64,000 nucleotides of DNA from Mycobacterium bourgelatii (GCF_010723575.1 NZ_BLKZ01000002.1:186001-250000), one strand, 5' to 3'; shown: positions 41,885-50,717, numbered from the stretch's first letter. Made by a program: numbers and translations. The notes: a model not told the origin generated them from the letters alone.

Positions 41885-42888
41885 ATTAGCGTCCGCGTCG
41901 CTTTCTCCAGGATCTCCTGCCCGGCGGCCGGTTCGCGGGCCCGCTCCGCGCGGCGCGCCGCGTTCGCAATCGTCATGCCCTGCCGATAACCCGTCACCAC
42001 CCGCGGATCCACATAGGAGCCGCGTGCCACCGCCGGCGTGTTGCCCAGTTCCTCGGCGACTTCCTTCATTACTGCCGATTCCACTCGTTTGGCCACCCGC
42101 TGCGACACCGCCGGGTCGGCGTCGGCAAATGCCGCCGCCGCCAGCACGGTGCCGTGCCAGGTACGCAGGTCCTTGACGCTGTAGTCATCGCCCACCAACT
42201 CCTTGAATCGCGCGTTCAGGTCATCGGATCGAATGTCGGTCCACCCATTTGCAGTGCGGCACACCAAGAGTCGTTCGGTGCAGTCGGTGCGCCGGACGAG
42301 CGCACCCACTGCTCGCACCACTTGCGGGTCCTCGATCTCCCACGTGCGCCGCACTCCGCTCTTCGCCGGGAAGTCGAACTCGACCACGCTGCGCCGCACC
42401 GTCACGTGCTCACACAGCAAGGTGGACAGCCCGTAGGACTCGTGCACCTCGGCGTACTCCTCGCCGCCGGCGCGGAAATACCCCTGGTCGAGCAGGTGCA
42501 GCGCCAGTGCCAGCACGCGATCCCGCGTCAGGCCCCGGCCGCCGAGATCCCGCGCAATATGCTCCCGCCACGCGGGCAACTGTTTCGACAGTTCGAGCAC
42601 GCGGTCAAACTTCTCCTCGGCTCGCTCCTGCTGCCACGCTTGGTGATACAGGTACTGTCGTCGCCCGGCGGCATCGGTTCCGACGGCCTGGATGTGGCCG
42701 TTGCGGTACGGCGCGATCCACACGTTTTTCCATGCCGGCGGAATGACCAACTCCTTGATCCGCTGCAGGGTTTCGGCATCCTTCCGGTCGGAAAGCAGCC
42801 GACCGTTGGGCGCGTAATACGCAAAGCCTTTGCCTCGGCGCTTGCGTTTAATCCCCGGCTTGTCCAGCACGCTGCGACGCAGTCGCAT
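41866..42888 (-). CDS. Eukaryotic-like (type IB) DNA topoisomerase, C-terminus altered by IS
   Basis: This 340-residue protein has topoisomerase IB motifs: KRRGKGFAYY, FDRVLELSKQLPAWR, the catalytic Arg/Lys/His region SVKDLRTWHGTVLAA, and the active Tyr in ARGSYVDPRVV. It relaxes supercoils without ATP. The IS1634-family element cuts the gene at TLIR. The element's end supplies SSPR and a stop, replacing an original 18-residue tail (RVAKSDSSSGAQQLAKTA) still readable at 39920-39855. All catalytic residues remain, so activity may persist. ATG 42888 has AAGGAG. A GGGTAA hexamer at 42927-42922 with GGTG 17 bp upstream is a weak SigF-like site. Confidence 0.85.
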   Translation of the reverse strand: MRLRRSVLDKPGIKRKRRGKGFAYYAPNGRLLSDRKDAETLQRIKELVIPPAWKNVWIAPYRNGHIQAVGTDAAGRRQYLYHQAWQQERAEEKFDRVLELSKQLPAWREHIARDLGGRGLTRDRVLALALHLLDQGYFRAGGEEYAEVHESYGLSTLLCEHVTVRRSVVEFDFPAKSGVRRTWEIEDPQVVRAVGALVRRTDCTERLLVCRTANGWTDIRSDDLNARFKELVGDDYSVKDLRTWHGTVLAAAAFADADPAVSQRVAKRVESAVMKEVAEELGNTPAVARGSYVDPRVVTGYRQGMTIANAARRAERAREPAAGQEILEKATRTLIRSSPR

Positions 42889-43178
42889 ATCGCTCCTTAA
42901 ATCCCATCAATCACACGGGAATTACCCGCGCGGCGAATGGTTCACACCCGCGTGTTTTGTTGATCCGGCTATTCGCCCGACTGCCGGCCTGGCAAGTGCA
43001 GATTGCGGGTACGCAACGCGAACGGCAGCACGACCCAGGCCACGGCGAATAACGCCAAGACGCAGCCCCCGGCGATAAGAGCCGCCGCGGTGCCGGCGAC
43101 CGCCTCGAAAATGATGATCGCCACCCCGGTCAATGCCAGACCGAGCAGCAGCAGCCCAACGTACGCGCACCGGTGCGC

Positions 43179-44425
43179 TGAGGGGGACCCGTTTGATGGT
43201 CCAGTCGCTATGCGGCTTGCGGTTGGTGGGTCGTGGTCCACTGTAGGGCGAACTCGGCTGGGGTGAGCCCATTGTGGGCGGAGTGAGGCCGGTTGGCGTT
43301 GTAGTCGATTCTCCAATCTTCGATGATGATTTGGGCTTCTTGCAGGGAGTCGAAGCGCCAGGAGTTGAGTAGCTCGTCGCGCAGTCGGCCGTTGAATGAC
43401 TCGATCCAGGCGTTCTGCCAGGGGGGATCCGGGATCGATGAATAGCGAGCCGGTGCCGTTGAAGCGGCACCAGTCGTTGACAGCATGGGCGATGAACTCG
43501 GGTCCGTTGTCGAACCGCACGTAGGCCGGTGCCCCATGCATCAGGGCCAGACGGTCAAGGACGTCGACCACGCCGTCGGCGTTGATGGCCCGGTCGACTT
43601 CGATCGCCAGGGCTTCGCGGGTGAACTCATCGATTACGTTGAGCATCTTCAACGTTCGTCCGTCGGCGGTGGTGTCGAACTGAAAGTCCATCGCCCAGAT
43701 CGCATTCGGGCGGATCGGGCACATCGCCCCGACCTGCGCACCGATGCCGGTCAAGCGTTTCTTCCTGCGGCGCTGCGGAACCCGCAGGCCTTCCTCGCGC
43801 CACAGGCGGCGGATGCGCTTGTTGTTGACCTTCCAGCCAGCTCGCCGTGCCGCGATCGCAGCACGGCGCCATCCAGCGGGGCCGCTGGGTGGAGAACGCG
43901 CGTAGCCAGGCCCGCAATTGGGCCTCCTCATCGCTGATCGGTGGTGGTTGTAGACGCATGGTGGAACGGTGGATGCCGACCACCGCGCACGCCCGCCGTT
44001 CGGAGACCCCGAACCGCTCGCGCAGCATCGCCGCGGCGCTGCGCTTGCGGTTCGGGGTCAGAAGTTTCCCGACGAGATCTCCTTGAGCATGTCGATGTCA
44101 AGGGCCTGGTTGGCGACCAGCTTCTTGAGCCTGGCGTTCTCGGCCTCAAGTTCCTTGAGGCGTTTGGCGTCGCTGGCCTTCATCCCGCCGTACTGGGCGA
44201 CCCAGCGATGCCAGGTCGACTCGGTGATCTCGAGGTGGCGACACACTTCGCTGAGTTGCTGCCCGGTTCCAAGGAGCTTGTTGCCCTCGGCGAGCTTGCG
44301 GATGATCTGATCCGGCGTGTGCCGCCGGCGCTTGTTCGTTGCCATGTCGTCGTCGATTCTTCCTGCCCGAACACTCGGGCATCAGAGTCCCACAACGACT
44401 GGACCACTACGACGGGCTCACCTCA
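43179..44425 (-). mobile_element. IS3-family insertion sequence, copy 2 (IS407-like)
   Basis: This is 1247 bp, the inverted counterpart of the element at 34131-35372, with the same terminal repeats. It is flanked by the 4-bp duplication GCGC (43175-43178, 44426-44429). It differs from copy 1 by three small insertions totalling 5 bp (one base at the end of orfA, three bases early in orfB, one C near 43425). Confidence 0.9.
43208..44345 (-). pseudogene. IS3-family orfA/orfB transposase, copy 2
   Basis: OrfA (44345 to 44058) is complete here and ends SSGNF, the usual end before programmed frameshifting in this group. OrfB shares with copy 1 the frameshift at RPRW. It also has an extra C in a C-run near 43425, so the catalytic Glu region NAWIESFNGRLRDE is out of frame with the preceding Asp motifs. 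Copy 1 has the opposite set of intact parts. Confidence 0.87.
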
Positions 44426-44780
44426 GCGCAGCGGATACCAGCACGACAAGACGGTGGCGACGAAACAGCAAGCGGTGCATGCCCACCGGGGCGATCAGAA
44501 GTACCGTCGCGGCAATCGAACAACCCACCGTTGCCAGGTAGACCACCCGCATTTCGTCGCTCAACACGTTGAAACGCTCCTGGAACGGCAGCGTCAACAA
44601 AAAGCCGGTGAGCAACTGCACACCGGTCTGCACCACCCTCAGTTCCTGCAGGAGGCTATTCCAGTTGCGGTCGAGCCGTTCGGCCTCGGTTTCGCCGCGC
44701 GCGCGTTGATCCCACGGCTGATCATTTTCTGGATGATCCACATCCATGTCGTGATCATGGCACCGGCACGCGCAAAGGGA

Positions 44781-44812
44781 AACGGCCCGCCACAAGATCG
44801 TGGCGAGCCGTT
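44781..44812. terminator. Hairpin downstream of the haemophore gene
   Basis: AACGGC-CC-GCCAC and GTGGC-GA-GCCGTT pair around a 6-nt loop with one internal 2x2 mismatch. It lies 34-65 bp after the haemophore stop on the minus strand and before the DUF6328 start, consistent with a terminator. Confidence 0.55.
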
Positions 44813-44845
44813 CCGGTGATTCGTCGGAAAACCAGTCCGAACGAA

Positions 44846-45244
44846 TCAGCCGGCCATGAATTCGTGGTAGGCCGACTCCAAGTGCGGCGGCAACACCGAC
44901 ACACTGCACTGACGCTCGGTCTCTCCGATCGGCGACAGGATTCCGCGCAGGTCGTAGTACTCGTTGGGATGCGCGGTGAAGTAACTGCGAATGTTGGCAG
45001 CCGCCTCCCCACGCGGCTGGCCGTAGGCGGACGTAACCACCTGGTTGGCGCCCGGGTGGGTGGAAAGGTACTGCTCTGCAGCGCCGCGCACAGACGACAC
45101 CGTGCCGTTCACAGCTTCGGGACTACAGTCGGGCGCAGCCGCCGCCATCGGCGCACTGATAACACCCATTGCCATTCCCCCGAGCAGACAACCGGCGCTC
45201 ACACCGGCAACTCGCCGGCGCGCGACGATACTGCTGAATTTCAT
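44846..45244 (-). CDS. Secreted haem-binding (haemophore-like) protein
   Basis: This 132-residue protein has a Sec signal peptide (basic start RRR, hydrophobic core, cleavage near AAAAP at about 39). The mature domain contains PDCSPEAVNGTVSSV, AAEQYLSTHPGANQVV, an AYGQPRGEAAANIRSYFTAHPNEYYDL segment and a second Cys (RQCSVSVLPPH). This fits the mycobacterial haemophore/haem-binding family (Rv0203-like), with two conserved cysteines and a tyrosine-rich helix. It should act in the cell wall to carry haem. ATG 45244 has GGAACC only, a weak ribosome site. Confidence 0.75.
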   Translation of the reverse strand: MKFSSIVARRRVAGVSAGCLLGGMAMGVISAPMAAAAPDCSPEAVNGTVSSVRGAAEQYLSTHPGANQVVTSAYGQPRGEAAANIRSYFTAHPNEYYDLRGILSPIGETERQCSVSVLPPHLESAYHEFMAG

Positions 45245-45604
45245 AGTGGTTCCTTCGAATGTGCGAATTTTGATTTCGCGTGGTGATCGCCGCCCGCATA
45301 GAGAGGCAAATGAATCACCACAGTCGGGCAAGGGACCGCCCGAGGCCCCGAAATCCAAAGTAGCGGAGACTAAAGCGGCACCCCGGTGTTGTTCGCGCTC
45401 AACGAACAGCAGCATCCGGTAATCAGGGTTCGACGGCGTGACGCATGCAACGGATGTGGCAATTTTTGTTAAGCGATCGCCAAATAAGCGGGCGGATAAT
45501 GAGAATTCTTAGAAAGTCGTCCAAATCCTTAAGAGAACGTGATCTTGATTCGTGACGCAACCGTTATCCCAGTGCCGTCCAAGCGTGCACCTTGAGCCAC
45601 GCGG
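45245..45604. other. Intergenic region, haemophore to rsfB
   Basis: This 360-bp stretch is lower in GC than its surroundings, especially 45460-45560. It holds no gene, tRNA or clear repeat that I can see. It contains the haemophore promoter on the minus strand. No SigF-type element or iron box was recognised. Confidence 0.4.
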
Positions 45605-45973
45605 CTAGCGGTTCAGCTTGCCGTCCCGAACACCGCTGAGGGCATCATCGAGCGTGGGGTACAGCGGGAAGGTCTTGTCCAGACCGGTCAGGTGAATCGG
45701 TCTCCTGGTAGCCGGACCGCGAGCCACCACACCGAATTCGGCGGTGTCGCCAAGCTTCTCGAACGTGGCCGCCAGAATCTTCAGGCCCACCGAGCCGAGA
45801 AACTCCACCGCGGAAAGGTCGATCACCAGCGCCTGCGGATTCTCCGCTACCACTGCGCCGATGGCTTCTTCGAGGGCCGGGGCGGTGACCAAGTCGATCT
45901 CGCCGCCGACGCTGAGCACAGCGACCCCATCGTGGTCCGCGACCGTGGCGGTGATCGAATCAGGAGCTGACAA
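45605..45973 (-). CDS. rsfB: Anti-anti-sigma factor RsfB (STAS), SigF pathway
   Basis: This 122-residue STAS protein has VLSVGGEIDLVTAPALEEAI and the phosphorylation loop LVIDLSAVEFLGSVGLKIL. The Ser after LG is the site whose phosphate state controls binding to the anti-sigma factor. Length and text agree with M. tuberculosis RsfB (Rv3687c), which binds the anti-SigF factor UsfX/RsbW. TTG 45973 is chosen because it gives exactly the family length; the frame stays open to 46075. It diverges from rsbR across about 180 bp. Confidence 0.88.
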   Translation of the reverse strand: MSAPDSITATVADHDGVAVLSVGGEIDLVTAPALEEAIGAVVAENPQALVIDLSAVEFLGSVGLKILAATFEKLGDTAEFGVVARGPATRRPIHLTGLDKTFPLYPTLDDALSGVRDGKLNR

Positions 45974-46155
45974 TGCGCGATCCCCTCCACTTCGAGCCTG
46001 ACGTGTGACCAAGCGTGTTGCAAGCCTAACCCGCGGTGCTAACTGCGAGAAGAAGAACACCTCAACACGTAACACTGTGATGTTCAGGCTAGTCTCCCCA
46101 TAGGAAGTGCGTTCCTGCGAAATGCGTCGCGCACTGGGAGGCCTTGGGAGGTCAC

Positions 46156-47040
46156 ATGTCAGATTTGCCCTCGGATTCCAACAGCACCACTGCGACCGCG
46201 CAGACGGTCAGTGAAGGTTTGCTGCCCCAGCTGGTCCAGCACTTGAGACGCAACCGAACTGGTTTGCGTGAGGAATGGGCGCGCAGGATCACCGAGGCCG
46301 AACTGCTGACCGCGATGACGCCCGAGGAAATCTTCTCCGAGGCGACCGCCGTGTACGACAACTATGTCGAGGTGCTCGAGACGGGAAGTGTCGAGGCGCT
46401 GCAGGACTATGCGCGTGACCTATCGGAACGCATCATCCCGCGAGGCGTGGAGACCGACGAGGTACTTGGCATCGTGCTGCTGCTGCGCGACGTGCTGGCG
46501 CGGTCGCTGTTCGAGAAGTACCAAACCGACTTCGAGATGCTGAATCGCGTTCTGGATGCCTATGAACCGGCGGCCAACCGCATCGCCAACACGGTGGGCG
46601 TCAGCTTCGTCCAGGAACGCGAACGCATCATTCGTCAACAGCAGGAAGCCATTCGCGAGCTGTCCACCCCAGTGCTGCAGGTGCGGGAGCAGCTGCTGAT
46701 TCTGCCGATCATCGGCGTGCTCGACAGCCAGCGCGCCCGCCAGGTCACCGAACAGCTGCTACGGGCCATTCGCGCCAACCGCGCAAAGGTCGTCGTCATC
46801 GACATCACCGGTGTGCCGACCATCGACTCGACCGTGGCCAACCACCTCGTGCAGACCGTCGACGCGTCGGGGTTGATGGGCGCCAGCGTGATCATCACCG
46901 GCCTGTCGTCCGAGATCGCACTCACCCTGGTGACCATCGGACTGGATTTGTCGAAGATGAACGCCGTCGGCGACCTGCAGGGCGGCATCGAAGAGGCTGA
47001 ACGGCTGCTGGGTTACGAAGTCACCCGGACCAGCGACTGA
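46156..47040 (+). CDS. rsbR: RsbR-type stressosome scaffold (RsbRD-N plus STAS)
   Basis: This protein of about 294 residues has an N-terminal helical sensor domain (about 15-165, with REEWARRITEAELLTAM and LSERIIPRGVETDEVLGIVLLLRDVL) of the RsbRD-N type, then a linker helix and a STAS domain (about 180-285). The STAS part contains ITGVPTIDSTVANHL and GLSSEIALTLVTIGL, placing Thr/Ser at both positions phosphorylated by RsbT in B. subtilis RsbRA. ATG 46156 has GGGAGG five bases upstream. It heads the stressosome operon. Confidence 0.88.
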   Translation: MSDLPSDSNSTTATAQTVSEGLLPQLVQHLRRNRTGLREEWARRITEAELLTAMTPEEIFSEATAVYDNYVEVLETGSVEALQDYARDLSERIIPRGVETDEVLGIVLLLRDVLARSLFEKYQTDFEMLNRVLDAYEPAANRIANTVGVSFVQERERIIRQQQEAIRELSTPVLQVREQLLILPIIGVLDSQRARQVTEQLLRAIRANRAKVVVIDITGVPTIDSTVANHLVQTVDASGLMGASVIITGLSSEIALTLVTIGLDLSKMNAVGDLQGGIEEAERLLGYEVTRTSD

Positions 47041-47070
47041 TCGCAGCAGGCACAACATCCAAGAGCAGCC

Positions 47071-47460
47071 ATGCCAGTACCAATTCTGAAACAGGGCGCG
47101 GTCCTGATCGCCACCGTCCAGGCCGCACTGACCGACTCGGACACCGAGAAGCTGCGCGAAGACCTGATGGAGCGGGTCAGCCAATCTCGTGCGCAAGGGA
47201 TCGTCGTCGACCTCACGGCAATCGACGTGATGGACTCGTTCGCTGCTCGGTCCCTGCGCACCATCGCCCACATGACCCGGCTGCGCGGCGCCGACACCGT
47301 CATCGTGGGTCTGCAGCCCGAAGTGGCTTTCGCGATGGTGCAACTCGGACTCGCCTTCGACGATATGAGTACGGCGCTGGACCTGGAAGAAGGCATCGCG
47401 CTGCTGGAAAAGAAACGCGGCCTCGGGAAATCAATGATCGGGCGCGACGGTGGCGGATGA
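47071..47460 (+). CDS. rsbS: RsbS, stressosome core STAS protein
   Basis: This 129-residue single-domain STAS protein has VPILKQGAVLIATVQAALTD and the loop IDVMDSFAARSLRTI. The Ser after MD corresponds to Ser59 of B. subtilis RsbS, the RsbT target. With RsbR it forms the 1.8-MDa stressosome in other bacteria. It follows rsbR by 30 bp and overlaps rsbT by 11 bp. Confidence 0.9.
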   Translation: MPVPILKQGAVLIATVQAALTDSDTEKLREDLMERVSQSRAQGIVVDLTAIDVMDSFAARSLRTIAHMTRLRGADTVIVGLQPEVAFAMVQLGLAFDDMSTALDLEEGIALLEKKRGLGKSMIGRDGGG

Positions 47461-47860
47461 CAACGTGGTTGCGATCAACAACCCCGATGACATCGTTGCC
47501 GCACGCAAAGCCGGCCATCAGCTTGCTCTAGAACTCGGGTTCACGTTGACCGACGTGACAATGATCGCCACCGCGATCTCCGAGATCGCCCGCAACATCA
47601 CCAGCTATGCCGGGCGCGGCGCGGTTCGAGTCGCTGTCGCCGAGCGGGAGGGACGTAAGGCCCTGGTGGTACGCGCCGAGGACGAAGGTCCCGGCATCGC
47701 CGATATCGAGCGGGCCATGGAAGACGGCTATTCGACCGGGCGTGGCCTCGGCATGGGGCTGCCGGGCGCCCGGCGCTTGATGGACCGGCTGATCGTGGAG
47801 TCCAAGTTGGGCAGCGGGACGGTCGTCGAGATGTGGAAATGGGTCCCGACCCGTGTATGA
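47450..47860 (+). CDS. rsbT: RsbT, stressosome switch kinase
   Basis: This 136-residue GHKL-family kinase has the N-box TAISEIARNITSYA, the G1 box EDEGPGIAD and the G2 box GRGLGMGLPGARRLMD. It phosphorylates RsbR/RsbS STAS domains, and when released it activates the RsbU-type phosphatase. GTG 47450 overlaps the rsbS stop, and its own stop overlaps the rsbX start (ATGA). Confidence 0.9.
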   Translation: MADDNVVAINNPDDIVAARKAGHQLALELGFTLTDVTMIATAISEIARNITSYAGRGAVRVAVAEREGRKALVVRAEDEGPGIADIERAMEDGYSTGRGLGMGLPGARRLMDRLIVESKLGSGTVVEMWKWVPTRV

Positions 47861-48489
47861 CCATGCGTGACAATGGTCGCTTCGGGCCCGTCGAATGGGC
47901 GACCGCAGGTCGCCCACGACCCGGCGAGCACGACTGTGGTGACCAGTCACTGGCCGTCTCGATCGACGACGATGCCGCTCTGTTCGGCGTTCTGGACGGG
48001 CTCGGTCATGGTCCGGCCGCCGCGAGTGCGGCAACATCAGCGGTGGAGGCACTGAAGAACGCCCGCGGGGAGCGGCTCGAAGTATTGATGCAGCTCTGCC
48101 ACCGGGTGTTGGGCGGCACGAGGGGGGCGGCGATGACGCTGGCACGAATCGACTTCGCGGCCGGCGCGCTGACCTGGACCGGGATCGGAAACGTCACGGC
48201 CAACCTGGTGGCAAAGTCGGTCAGCGGCGTGGACATCCGTTCCAGCGTGCGCCTGACCGGCGGCATCGTCGGCTTCCGGAATCCGGATATCACACCGGCA
48301 AAATGCGTCCCCATTCGTCCCGGTGACCTGCTCGTCATCGCCTCTGACGGGATCAGCGACGATCACCTGGACCACGTCGACTTCGCCGCCTCCGCCACCA
48401 CCATCGCCGAGCAGATATTGGTAAAACACAGCAAAGACGCCGACGATGCGATGGTGCTCGCCGCCCGTCATAGAGGCCGCACGATATGA
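47857..48489 (+). CDS. rsbX: RsbX-like PP2C phosphatase
   Basis: This protein of about 210 residues is a minimal SpoIIE/PP2C-type phosphatase with the metal residues in HDCGDQSLAVS, LFGVLDGLGHGPAAA and VIASDGISDDH. No sensor domain is attached, as in B. subtilis RsbX, which resets the stressosome by dephosphorylating RsbR and RsbS. ATG 47857 overlaps the rsbT stop; its TGA overlaps the next ATG (ATGA). The five genes from rsbR are tightly packed and must be one transcript. Confidence 0.87.
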   Translation: MTMRDNGRFGPVEWATAGRPRPGEHDCGDQSLAVSIDDDAALFGVLDGLGHGPAAASAATSAVEALKNARGERLEVLMQLCHRVLGGTRGAAMTLARIDFAAGALTWTGIGNVTANLVAKSVSGVDIRSSVRLTGGIVGFRNPDITPAKCVPIRPGDLLVIASDGISDDHLDHVDFAASATTIAEQILVKHSKDADDAMVLAARHRGRTI

Positions 48490-50696
48490 CCGACGCCGAC
48501 GATTTCCAGACGCAGTATGTCGCCGCGTTGCGCGCTTACCTGGACACGCGCGACGAGGACAGCCTGGCCGTGGGCCACGAGCTGGGCCGACGGGCGCTGC
48601 AGGAGCAGATCAGCATTCTCGACATCATCGAGAACCACTTCCGGTTCCTCGCCGAGCTGGAGGCGGACTCCGAAATCCGCCCCGGAAACTCCCTGGAATT
48701 CCTCTTGCAAACGTTGGCCACCCTCGACATCGCTACTCGCGGATTCCTCGACGGCACAAAGCGATACGAAGAACAGCGCGCCCGTGCCGAGGGTCTGGCC
48801 GACCGCGACCGATTCCGCACCGCCTTGGTGAACTCGCTGCAGGAAGGCTTCTTCGTCGCCGACCATGACGGGGCCGTCATCGAGATCAACCACGCCTTCA
48901 CCGAAATCCTCGGCTTTGCCCCCGATGGCCTGCCATACACGTGGCCCCACCCGTGGCTGGTCGACAAGAAGACCGCTGCCCAGCAACAAGATCTGGTTCG
49001 ATCCCAGGGCAGCGCGCAGTACGAGACACCGGTCCGGCACCGCGACGGCCACCTCGTATGGGTGGCGACCAGCATCAATGCGGTGCGCGGGCCGGCCACG
49101 GATCACGACGTCTACGTCGGCACCGTTCGTGACATCACCGCGGAGCGGGCGTTTGCCGCTCGCGAGAGCGCGGTGCTGCGATTGGCCACCGCCGTTGGTG
49201 TGGCCAAGAGTGTGGCCGAGGTATTGGCGATCACCCTCGAAGAATGCCGAACCGCGGTCGACGTCCACCGGGTTGTGGCGGTCATGTGGCCCCCCGGCGA
49301 CGGCGAGCCGACCGTCCAGGTAGCCGGTAGCCCGTCCGAAACCCCTTGGCGTCAGTTAGATCCGTTGCTACGGCAGATATTTCAGGATGCGCGCCAACAA
49401 TTACCGCTGACCGCCAGGACGGTCGAATGGCCCGACGCACCCGGTAAGGCCCGGGGACTGGTCGCGGTGTTGTCCGGGGCCGCGGACGTCGCATTGTGGT
49501 TGGAGCTGCGGGTACCTCGCTATGTGATAGCCGAGGACAGGCTCTTGGTCACGGTCCTCATCGGGCATCTGAGCCTGGCCATCCAGCACGTTCGACAGTT
49601 CGAAAGCGCCCGTGAAACATCGCTGACCCTGCAACGTGCCATGCTGCCGCCGGTCGAGCCGCCGGCAGGGTTCGCCGTCCGATATGAACCGGCCGTCCCG
49701 CCACTTGAGATCGGCGGCGACTGGTATGACGTACTGCCGATCGACGACCACCGCATCGGCATCGTCGTCGGCGACTGCGTGGGCCGCGGGCTGCCGGCCG
49801 CTGCGATCATGGGCCAGTTGCGCAGCTCGGCACGCGCCCTGTTGCTCACCGGGGCCCGTCCGGGGCTGCTACTGGAGCAGCTGGATGCGGCCGCGGCGCT
49901 GATCCCGGATGCTTATTGCACGACGGTGTTCCTGGCGATCCTGGATACGCAAAGCGGAATCCTGGAGTACAGCAACGCCGGGCACATGCCGGCCGTGCTC
50001 GTTGGGCCGCAGTCCGATTCCGTCTCGGAGCCAACGTTTTTGACCGACGCCGGGTCGGTGCCGCTGGCGGTACGCCGAAATGAAACCCGCCCCCAAGCCT
50101 CGCGGGTGCTGTTGCCGGGGTCGACGCTGATGTTCTTCACCGACGGCCTGGTGGAGCGGAAACACGAATCGATCGATGACGGCCTCGCGCGGGTCGCCAC
50201 TGTCCTGGCCGACACGGTCACGCTACCCATCAACGCGGTCGCCGATGTCGTGCTGGCGCAACTGGCTCCGCAAAGCGGCTACGACGATGATGTCGCGATG
50301 GTGGTCTACCGCCACCAAATCGCGCCGCTGCTTGTCGAAACACCCGCCAGCGCACAAGAATTGGCCGGCATCCGGCATCGGCTGACATCCTGGCTGATGG
50401 CGGGCGACGTGAGCGATGAAAAGATTAACGACATCGTGCTGGTGCTCAGTGAGGCCTGCACCAACTGCGTCGAACACGCCTACCAGGGACACGACGTCGG
50501 GAGCATGCGGTTGGAGGCCGAATTCGCCGACGACGAGATCCGTGCTCGCGTCATCGACACCGGTTCCTGGAAGCCACCGGCCCCCAATCCTGGCAATAGT
50601 GGGCGGGGACTGGTGTTGATGAAGGCGATCAGCGAATCAATGAACATCCAAACCACTCCGCGCGGAACTACTCTGGAGTTCAGCTTTCGGCGGTGA
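48486..50696 (+). CDS. RsbU-type phosphatase with PAS, GAF and C-terminal HATPase
   Basis: This 736-residue multidomain protein has an N-terminal RsbU-like helical domain (1-90, ALQEQISILDIIENHFR) that should bind RsbT. A PAS domain (about 105-225), a GAF-like domain (about 230-375), a PP2C/SpoIIE phosphatase (about 390-605: EIGGDWYDVLPIDDHRIGIVVGD, FFTDGLVERK, DDDVAMVVYR) and a GHKL kinase-like domain (about 615-736: VLSEACTNCVEHAY, GNSGRGLVLM) follow. It joins RsbU (activator) and RsbW-like (inhibitor) functions in one chain. It probably dephosphorylates RsfB and may regulate SigF itself. Confidence 0.88.
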   Translation: MTDADDFQTQYVAALRAYLDTRDEDSLAVGHELGRRALQEQISILDIIENHFRFLAELEADSEIRPGNSLEFLLQTLATLDIATRGFLDGTKRYEEQRARAEGLADRDRFRTALVNSLQEGFFVADHDGAVIEINHAFTEILGFAPDGLPYTWPHPWLVDKKTAAQQQDLVRSQGSAQYETPVRHRDGHLVWVATSINAVRGPATDHDVYVGTVRDITAERAFAARESAVLRLATAVGVAKSVAEVLAITLEECRTAVDVHRVVAVMWPPGDGEPTVQVAGSPSETPWRQLDPLLRQIFQDARQQLPLTARTVEWPDAPGKARGLVAVLSGAADVALWLELRVPRYVIAEDRLLVTVLIGHLSLAIQHVRQFESARETSLTLQRAMLPPVEPPAGFAVRYEPAVPPLEIGGDWYDVLPIDDHRIGIVVGDCVGRGLPAAAIMGQLRSSARALLLTGARPGLLLEQLDAAAALIPDAYCTTVFLAILDTQSGILEYSNAGHMPAVLVGPQSDSVSEPTFLTDAGSVPLAVRRNETRPQASRVLLPGSTLMFFTDGLVERKHESIDDGLARVATVLADTVTLPINAVADVVLAQLAPQSGYDDDVAMVVYRHQIAPLLVETPASAQELAGIRHRLTSWLMAGDVSDEKINDIVLVLSEACTNCVEHAYQGHDVGSMRLEAEFADDEIRARVIDTGSWKPPAPNPGNSGRGLVLMKAISESMNIQTTPRGTTLEFSFRR

Positions 50697-50717
50697 CCCG
50701 TCGCATAAGGCCAGCCA

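Larger units (their letters stand above)
42969..44747 (-). pseudogene. DUF6328-like membrane protein split by IS3 copy 2
   Basis: The N-terminal part (44747 to 44426) encodes an acidic start, then ERLDRNWNSLLQELRVVQTG and two membrane helices. After removing the element and one GCGC duplication, the reading frame continues VLVSAAHRCAYVGLLLLG into the C-terminal part (43178 to 42969), giving two more helices. This order (R-x-x-Q-T-G before helix 1, four helices) fits DUF6328 proteins of unknown role. The gene is disrupted and probably inactive. Confidence 0.83.
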
